The position numbers and the translations under genes are program-made. Shown one piece after another: positions 6,052-10,609 of a DNA stretch of 10,609 bases. Source of the stretch: CAZYTO01 sp964650405. GTDB lineage: Bacteria > Acidobacteriota > Thermoanaerobaculia > Gp7-AA8. Where the stretch lies: assembly GCA_964650405.1 (NCBI GenBank), contig CAZYTO010000201.1, positions 1-10,609 on the forward strand. Direction: 5' to 3'. The notes below the pieces were generated by a model. That model worked only from the letters and a program-made list of their open reading frames with translations, ran no database searches and had not been told where the DNA came from. The first letter of the stretch is position 1. Each line of letters begins with the position of its first letter.

Positions 6052-6480
6052 TCAGACGGCCTGCGCGGCGCCCTGGTTGATCTGGTGCGGCGGCAGGTAC
6101 TTCTGCCACTCCCGCGCCGTCGCGTCGTCCAGGACGAACTCGAAGCAGTGACCGTGCGACCGGAGGCGAAGGGCCTTGCCCGTGACGTGATGGCCCGTGG
6201 CCGTCTCGTCGTCGTATTCGATCTCATCGACCTGGGCGAGATCCAGCGACGCCTCGAGGTCGGGATTCTCGTAATAGAACGTGCTTTCGGTCAGGGCAAG
6301 CGCGACCGGGATGCGCTCGATGCCTTCCATGTAGTGCGCCGGGCTGACGATCTTCGAGCCCGCCTTCCGCTTGGCCATCAGGTCACCGAGCAGGTCCTGT
6401 GACCGGACGCGCAGGAATACCCAGATGAGAATGGCGAGAGCGATGACTCCAACCACGGTGACTGTCCCAACCCATTGCAT
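6052..6480 (-). CDS. Small membrane-anchored protein with PH-like domain
   Basis: A 142-aa protein with one N-terminal membrane helix (about residues 3-24, VGTVTVVGVIALAILIWVFL) followed by a basic RVRSQDLLGDLMAKRKAGSK linker, suggesting the rest faces the cytoplasm. Residues about 45-130 alternate strands in a pattern like bacterial PH/GRAM domains: PVALALTESTFYYENPD, a central IEYDDE strand, ALRLRSHGHCFEFVL, and a closing helix TAREWQKYL. This fold assignment is by pattern only. ATG 6480 has a strong Shine-Dalgarno, GGAGGAGG, about nine bases upstream, which fixes the start. Function is unknown. It is divergent from the Nudix gene and followed on the same strand by tRNA-Pro and tRNA-Arg. 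Confidence 0.82.
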   Translation of the reverse strand: MQWVGTVTVVGVIALAILIWVFLRVRSQDLLGDLMAKRKAGSKIVSPAHYMEGIERIPVALALTESTFYYENPDLEASLDLAQVDEIEYDDETATGHHVTGKALRLRSHGHCFEFVLDDATAREWQKYLPPHQINQGAAQAV

Positions 6481-6626
6481 CGGAAAACCTCCTCCAGGCT
6501 GTGCGAATGAAAGGAGCGTACGCCTTTTTCACCAAAACGTCACTGTTCGTTCAGCAATACGCTCGAAAACCGAATAAGTTTGCAACCTCCTCCTCTTGAC
6601 GGCTGGGCCGGTTTAGAATCTTACGG
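6481..6626. promoter_or_regulatory. Divergent intergenic region with possible Nudix promoter
   Basis: This 146-bp region must hold promoters for both flanking genes. On the plus strand TTGACG (6596-6601) and TAGAAT (6614-6619) each match consensus at five of six positions, but their spacing is only 12 bp, so they are unlikely to work as a standard pair. TAGAAT lies seven bases before ATG 6627, the distance expected if transcription begins at the start codon (a leaderless mRNA); the weak ribosome site before this ATG agrees. On the minus strand the GGAGGAGG ribosome site of the PH-like gene is at about 6490-6497. No confident minus-strand promoter was found. Confidence 0.35.
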
Positions 6627-7106
6627 ATGGGCGGCGGTAGCGCGAGACGGAGAGTCCGGCAGGAGCACTCGTCGGGCGGGGCGGTGATCCAGTTTCGTGA
6701 CGGACAGCCCTGGGTGGCCATGATCGCCACCCGCCGCAGCACCCGCTGGGGATTGCCCAAGGGTGCCGTGGCCGCCGGCGAGACCTCCCAGCAGGCCGCC
6801 CTGCGCGAGGTGCTGGAAGAGACCGGCCTGATCGCCGACATCGTCCGCCCCCTCGACACCATCGAGTACTTCTTCCGGGCCGGCGACTCCCTCATCCGGA
6901 AACGGGTCGACTTCTACCTCATGCTCTTCGTCGGCGGGACGCTCACCCCGCAGCTCAGCGAGGTCGACGACGCGCAGTGGTTCCCGCTTTCCGTGGCCGT
7001 GGAGCAGGCGAGCTTCGAGTCGGAGCGGAAGCTGCTCGAGGACGCCCTGCGCGAGGCGGACTCGCTGGCGCTGCGCCTTTCGGCTTCGTCGTCCCCTTCG
7101 GTTTGA
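6627..7106 (+). CDS. Nudix hydrolase
   Basis: A 159-aa Nudix enzyme expected to cleave a nucleoside diphosphate linked to another moiety; the substrate cannot be read from the sequence. The Nudix box is perfect at residues 46-68: Gly46, Glu52, then REVLEETGL, with the metal-binding glutamates 61, 64 and 65. It is preceded by the typical WGLPKG turn and SSGGAVI first strand. The C-terminal EVDDAQWFPLSVAVE segment is typical of MutT/Ap4A-type members. The first 15 residues are basic and variable. ATG 6627 has no good ribosome site (see the upstream region). The last 152 bp overlap, antisense, the tail of the convergent phosphoesterase gene; the final 20 residues (ADSLALRLSASSSPSV) are outside the Nudix fold. 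Confidence 0.93.
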   Translation: MGGGSARRRVRQEHSSGGAVIQFRDGQPWVAMIATRRSTRWGLPKGAVAAGETSQQAALREVLEETGLIADIVRPLDTIEYFFRAGDSLIRKRVDFYLMLFVGGTLTPQLSEVDDAQWFPLSVAVEQASFESERKLLEDALREADSLALRLSASSSPSV

Positions 7107-7767
7107 CCGTTCCCGCCTTCAGCGCCTCCGCCGCCAGCCGCGAGGCCGGCGTCGGGGCCTTCCTCGTCGTGGTGCGGTTGCTCTCCCAGACGTTCTCGGC
7201 GCCGATCTCGTCAACGCCGAGGTTCGAGACCACGGAGTTCGGCGCCACTTCCGTCACATCGACCTCGCTGTTGGCCCACCCGTCGCGGTGCTTGAGCAGC
7301 AGCCACTCGTTTCCCTTCGTCGACCGCCCCTTGATTCTCACCAGCGCCCACTCGCCGAACATCTTCTTCCCGAACATCCGGAAGGCCAGCTTCCCCTTCC
7401 GCAGCCCTTCCACCGCGTCCTCCGGCTCGGTCAGCTCCCATGTCCCCTGGTCCCAGAGGATGACGTTGCCGGCACCGTAGTTGCCGGCCGGGATGACCCC
7501 TTCGAACGACGCGTAGTCGTACGGGTGATCCTCCGTCATCATCGCCAGCCGCTTCACGGCTGGGTCGTACGACGGCCCCTTCGGCACGGACCACGACTTC
7601 AGCACGCCCTCAACCTCCAGCCGGAAGTCGTAGTGGAGCTGCGTGGCGTGATGCTTCTGGATCACGAAGATCGGCAGCGCACCGCGCTTCGGCGCGCCGC
7701 CGGACGGCTCCGGCGTCTCGTGAAACCTGCGCATCGAGCGGTACTTCCTGAGCAGATCGTCCGGCAT
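6955..7767 (-). CDS. Stand-alone DNA 3'-phosphoesterase (LigD PE-domain protein)
   Basis: A 270-aa protein matching the N-terminal phosphoesterase domain of bacterial NHEJ ligase D, which trims 3'-phosphate or 3'-ribonucleotide ends. It lacks ligase and polymerase domains. The core is at residues about 32-160: IQKHHATQLHYDFRLE, then WSVPKGPS, then TEDHPYDYASFEGVIPAGNY. His39, His45, Asp47, Arg49 and His81 reproduce the spacing of the active-site residues known in Pseudomonas LigD (His42, His48, Asp50, Arg52, His84). The last 70 residues are a Lys/Arg/Pro/Ala-rich tail, probably disordered and possibly DNA-binding. ATG 7767 is preferred for its AAGGGAAG five bases upstream; ATG 7803 or 7887 would add 12 or 40 residues. 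It diverges from the histidine kinase. No Ku or ligase gene is in view. Confidence 0.88.
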   Translation of the reverse strand: MPDDLLRKYRSMRRFHETPEPSGGAPKRGALPIFVIQKHHATQLHYDFRLEVEGVLKSWSVPKGPSYDPAVKRLAMMTEDHPYDYASFEGVIPAGNYGAGNVILWDQGTWELTEPEDAVEGLRKGKLAFRMFGKKMFGEWALVRIKGRSTKGNEWLLLKHRDGWANSEVDVTEVAPNSVVSNLGVDEIGAENVWESNRTTTRKAPTPASRLAAEALKAGTVKPKGTTKPKGAAPASPPRAGRPRAASAPTRSSPAPRPRKAGTTARRRPR

Positions 7768-7907
7768 GCGTACTTCCCTTTCTGTAAGGGTAGCAGTGTC
7801 CATTCCATGAATCCGCCTCCGGAAGTAACTGACGCGGAACGACTTGGCGTGAAGCTGTCGGGCCCGGTTGCGGCCCCGATCTTGCATCTACTCTCGCAGT
7901 TCGCAAT
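7768..7907. promoter_or_regulatory. Divergent promoter region, phosphoesterase / histidine kinase
   Basis: A 140-bp region that must drive both divergent genes. On the phosphoesterase side CCCTT (7776-7780) and AAGGG (7786-7790) form a 5-bp hairpin with a TCTGT loop, and this hairpin includes the presumed ribosome binding site. On the kinase side no Shine-Dalgarno precedes ATG 7908; TTGCGG (7868-7873) or TTGCAT (7882-7887) could be -35 elements, but neither has a convincing -10. Promoters are inferred from gene direction rather than seen. Confidence 0.3.
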
Positions 7908-10241
7908 ATGGATCCATCCATCCGGCGATCACTTTGGGGCGCGTTTGCGGCGCTTTCGGCTCTGATCATCATCGGTCTGGGCCTCGCTCTCAGTGTCCTC
8001 GAGATCGAAAGGGCCCACGAGACCCGGGTCGTCACCACCGTTCAGCCCCTCCTCGACGCCATCCAGGACATGGATACCGCCACGATGCAGCTCCTGGCCG
8101 CGTCGCGCGGGTACTCCCTCACCCATGAGTCGCAGTTCCTCGATCAGTACAACGCCGCCATCCACAACTTCAGCAAGGCCCTCGATCAGGCCAACGAGGC
8201 TGCTGTCGATCCGGCCCTGCTGCGCTACGTCGTCAAATACCGCGACGAATTCGCCTTGCTGCGCTCGCACACCGATGCGCAGCTCAAGTACACCACGGCA
8301 GATCAACCGGAAGCCTCCCTCGGGGAGATGAAGACGGCCGCCCAGGTCCGGAGCTCGGCGCCGGACTATGCAGGCCTGGTCCAGGCGGCGCTGACCAGGA
8401 AGCAGGGGGCGGAGATGGAGCGCATCCGGAGCGTGCGCCAGACCCTGACCCTGTCGCTGGTCGTCGTCACCATTCTTCTCATCGCCGGCTTCGGCTACAC
8501 GATGCTGCGCATCGAGCGCTCGCTCGGCGCCTCCATCAACCGGCAGGTGCGCCGCACCGAAGCCATGATCGCCGGCATGGCCGACGGCGTCATGCTCGTC
8601 GATGGAGAGGGGAAGGTCGTCTTCATCAATTCCGCAGGCCAGCAACTCCTCGGCGCCAAGAGCGTCGGCACTCCCATCTTCCGGCACGCCGAGGTCTACC
8701 GCCTGCGGAGCCAGGAAGGAAAGGAGATCGACGCCAACGAGCTGCCCGCCGCACAGGCCCTGGCCACGGGACGCCCCGTGCGCGACAAGACGTTCATCAT
8801 CGCCCGCCCGGAGCGTTCCATCGCCATCTCCATGTCCGCGACGCCCCTGCAGGAAGACGGCCACACCTCCGGCGTCGTGGTCACCTTCCGCGACATCACC
8901 GAGCGCAGTGAGCTCGAAGAGACCATGCACCAGCAGGCCGAGCACGCCCAGATCCTCGCCGACGCCGGTGCGTTCTTCTCCAGCAACATCGACCCGGTCT
9001 GGGTCACCCAGGCCATCGCCGAGCGCGTGGCCGAAGTCCTCGGCGACTGGAGCGCGGTCATCCTCAAGTCCGGCTCGTCGCGCGACATGCAGGTCGCCGC
9101 CATCTATCACCGCGACATGGCCTCGCTGGGACTGGCCTGGTCGTACATCTACCGCCAGCCGCTCCTGGTCGGCGAGGGGATGATCGGACAGGTCGTGGCC
9201 ACGGCGTATCCGTCGCTGATGACCAACGTCGGCAGCGCGGCCCTCGGCGTGAGCGCACAGACCAACACCACCTCGTACCACGTCCCGGCCGCGCCGCAGC
9301 TCGCATCGGTCCTCATCCTCCCGCTGCGCACGCGCCGCGAGATCCTCGGCGCCCTGCTCATCGCCGCCAACGATCCCGAGCGCCGCATGACCGACGACAA
9401 GCTGCCGCTGGCCGAGCTTCTCGCCGAGCGCGCCGCCCTGGCCATCGAGAACGCCAAGCTCTACACCGAACAGGTCGACGCCCCCCGCAAGGTCGAGGAC
9501 CTCTCCCGCCTCAAGGACGAATTCCCCTCCATCCCCTCCCACGAGCTGCGCACCCCGGTCACCTCCATCAAGGGCTACACCCAGCTCGCCAAGACCCTCA
9601 TCCGCGAGAACGACCTGGGCACCTCGGAGGAGTATCTCGACATCGCCCTCGACCAGATCGACCGCATGTCGCGCCTGATCCTCGAGCTCCTCGACGTGTC
9701 CCGCATCGAGACCGGCCGCCTGGAGATCCGGCGCGAGGCCATCAACTGGCCGGCCTTCGTGCGCGACGTCGTGCAGCGCCACCACACCGCCGTCAGCGAC
9801 CGCCATTTCCACCTCGACGTCCTCGACCACGCCCGGGTCATCATCGGCGACCGCGACCGCCTCGAGCAGGTCCTCGGCAATCTCCTGGAGAACGCCGTCA
9901 AGTACTCGCCCGAGGGGAGCGACATCTTCGTGGAGCTCGAAGAGAAGGCGGACGAAGTCGTCACCTCCGTGTGCGACCGCGGCATCGGCATCCCGCTCGA
10001 CGAGCTCGGACAGGTCTTCGAGCGCTTCCACCGCGGCCGCCAGGTTTCCTCGACCAACTACGGCGGCCTCGGTCTCGGTCTCTACATCACCAAGCAGATC
10101 GTCGAGCGCCATGCAGGCGCGATCTGGGTGGAGAGCAAGGAAGGGCAGGGAACGACCTTCCACTTCTCGCTCCCGGTGGCCACGGCGCAGTTGCCGGCCG
10201 CCGAGCCGCAGCCGCAGATCGCCGGCATGACCACGCAGTAG
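7908..10241 (+). CDS. Membrane sensor histidine kinase (CHASE3-like, PAS, GAF)
   Basis: A 777-aa sensor kinase. Membrane helices at about 9-31 and 179-201 bracket an extracytoplasmic helical domain whose RGYSLTHESQFLDQY segment resembles CHASE3 sensors. A PAS domain (about 213-337) starts at MADGVMLVDGEGKVVFINSA and ends with the usual VTFRDITERSELEE. A GAF domain (about 345-517) ends with LAERAALAIENAKLY. The HisKA domain carries phospho-acceptor His545 in SHELRTPVTSIKGYTQL. The HATPase has an N box (GNLLENAVKYSP, near 660), G1 box (DRGIGIP, near 690) and G2 box (GGLGLGLYI, near 719), so all catalytic boxes are intact. Two prolines just before the H box (DEFPSIPSHELRTP) replace the usual leucine and alanine. 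The C-terminal 25 residues are Pro/Gln-rich. No response regulator lies beside it, so the partner is elsewhere. ATG 7908 directly precedes the first membrane helix. Confidence 0.95.
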   Translation: MDPSIRRSLWGAFAALSALIIIGLGLALSVLEIERAHETRVVTTVQPLLDAIQDMDTATMQLLAASRGYSLTHESQFLDQYNAAIHNFSKALDQANEAAVDPALLRYVVKYRDEFALLRSHTDAQLKYTTADQPEASLGEMKTAAQVRSSAPDYAGLVQAALTRKQGAEMERIRSVRQTLTLSLVVVTILLIAGFGYTMLRIERSLGASINRQVRRTEAMIAGMADGVMLVDGEGKVVFINSAGQQLLGAKSVGTPIFRHAEVYRLRSQEGKEIDANELPAAQALATGRPVRDKTFIIARPERSIAISMSATPLQEDGHTSGVVVTFRDITERSELEETMHQQAEHAQILADAGAFFSSNIDPVWVTQAIAERVAEVLGDWSAVILKSGSSRDMQVAAIYHRDMASLGLAWSYIYRQPLLVGEGMIGQVVATAYPSLMTNVGSAALGVSAQTNTTSYHVPAAPQLASVLILPLRTRREILGALLIAANDPERRMTDDKLPLAELLAERAALAIENAKLYTEQVDAPRKVEDLSRLKDEFPSIPSHELRTPVTSIKGYTQLAKTLIRENDLGTSEEYLDIALDQIDRMSRLILELLDVSRIETGRLEIRREAINWPAFVRDVVQRHHTAVSDRHFHLDVLDHARVIIGDRDRLEQVLGNLLENAVKYSPEGSDIFVELEEKADEVVTSVCDRGIGIPLDELGQVFERFHRGRQVSSTNYGGLGLGLYITKQIVERHAGAIWVESKEGQGTTFHFSLPVATAQLPAAEPQPQIAGMTTQ

Positions 10242-10310
10242 ATCGGCAACCTGAAGCAGCGTTCTGGCGCGGGATTGCTATAGTTGTAACCGATACAGTG
10301 CCGGAGTTTC

Positions 10311-10410
10311 CCCTCACCCCGGCCTCTCCGCGCGCAGTATCCTGCAGGGGACTCAGCTCATGGCGGGATTGCGCGCTGCGAGGCCGACCCTCTCCCGCGG
10401 GGAGAGGGTG
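10311..10410. repeat. REP-like palindromic element
   Basis: The inner hairpin ACCCTCTCCC (10387-10396), GCG loop, GGGAGAGGGT (10400-10409) is a perfect 10-bp stem. To its left CGGCCTC-TCC-GCGCGCA (from 10319) mirrors TGCGCGC-TGC-GAGGCCG (ending 10386), forming a second, larger palindrome around a CCTGCAGG centre. CCCTCACCC plus a CCCTCTCCC/GGGAGAGGG stem is a composition often met in dispersed intergenic repeats of G+C-rich bacteria (general knowledge, not checked here). No T-tract follows, but it could still protect or end the kinase transcript. Confidence 0.7.
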
Positions 10411-10536
10411 ACGAGGCGGTTCCGTGGCAAGCATCTCAGGACTCCAGCGGAGTCGCGCGTTGCGAGGTGGCCCCGTCGGAGCAGAGGTGGTGGCGCCACC
10501 GGCCTTGCACCTAAAGTCGGTAGGATGTGCTGTAAC

Positions 10537-10609
10537 GGAAGGCTGGAAGGTCGCAAGGCTGAAAGGCCAGAGGCAGCACGGGCTTCCCTTCCAGCCTTTT
10601 CAGCCTTCC
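10537..10609. repeat. Second GGCTGAAA-family inverted repeat
   Basis: The left arm (10537-10566) reads GGAAGGCTGGAAGG and later AAGGCTGAAAGG. The right arm (10587-10609) reads CCTTCCAGCC and TTTTCAGCCTTCC, complementary to the left arm with small offsets. The unit and arrangement match the element at 5721-5822, though the copies are less regular. The element runs to the edge of the window and may continue beyond it. Confidence 0.85.

Larger units (their letters stand above)
10242..10609. other. Gene-free tail with stacked palindromes
   Basis: About 370 bases without a credible gene. Right after the kinase stop, ATCGG-CAAC (10242-10250) can pair with GTTG-TAA-CCGAT (10283-10294), but no T-run follows. 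A REP-like element then spans about 10311-10410, a related partial copy lies at about 10438-10475, a perfect 12-bp palindrome GGTGGCGCCACC is at 10489-10500, and a GGCTGAAA-family inverted repeat closes the window. Short open frames here are repeat shadows. Confidence 0.75.

Noticed and set aside
7929..10163. 744-aa minus-strand open frame opposite the histidine kinase
   Set aside because: It is the antisense shadow of a G+C-rich gene, with Asp/Glu/Val/Gly-biased composition and no motifs, while the plus frame has every kinase box.

Overview
This is a G+C-rich bacterial window, and the run of ten Ns at 5038-5047 marks it as a draft scaffold, probably metagenome-derived. The style of the genes (ECF sigma/anti-sigma pair with a TPR-CHAT protein, stand-alone LigD-type phosphoesterase, long PAS-GAF histidine kinase) and the intergenic short tandem repeats recall Acidobacteriota. 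That placement is an impression, not a demonstrated fact. All three tRNAs encode their CCA end.

Layout: (1) 4-80, a minus-strand tRNA-Arg(ACG). (2) 81-564, no credible gene, but a 7-bp tandem repeat array (252-370) and a 20-bp inverted repeat followed by a T-rich tract (434-507). (3) 565-5677, a plus-strand operon-like block: ECF-type sigma factor, zinc-finger transmembrane anti-sigma factor, an unrecognised 245-aa protein, a secreted TPR-CHAT protein, and a 153-aa protein of unknown function. The CHAT gene is broken near its 3' end by an unexplained segment (about 4845-5037) and the scaffold gap; the missing C-terminus of a CHAT domain reappears right of the gap at 5048-5219. (4) 5721-5822, an inverted array of GGCTGAAA-type repeats. 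(5) 5829-5998, minus-strand tRNA-Pro(TGG) and tRNA-Arg(TCT), downstream of a minus-strand gene for a small membrane-anchored PH-like protein (6052-6480). (6) 6627-7767, a Nudix hydrolase converging on, and overlapping by 152 bp, a stand-alone DNA 3'-phosphoesterase. (7) 7908-10241, a 777-aa membrane histidine kinase with CHASE3-like, PAS, GAF, HisKA and HATPase modules and no response regulator in view. (8) 10242-10609, a gene-free tail of REP-like palindromes, ending in a second copy of the GGCTGAAA inverted repeat family.

The most interesting unit is region 3. A sigma factor, its probable membrane anti-sigma factor and a caspase-like (CHAT) protein with a signal peptide are arranged head to tail with overlapping or nearly touching ends. 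Topology places both the CHAT protein and the C-terminal domain of the anti-sigma factor outside the cytoplasm. This allows the untested hypothesis that the CHAT protein, or an interaction with it, releases the sigma factor by cutting the anti-sigma factor. Regions 6 and 7 look like ordinary housekeeping or repair and signalling genes, with some odd details.
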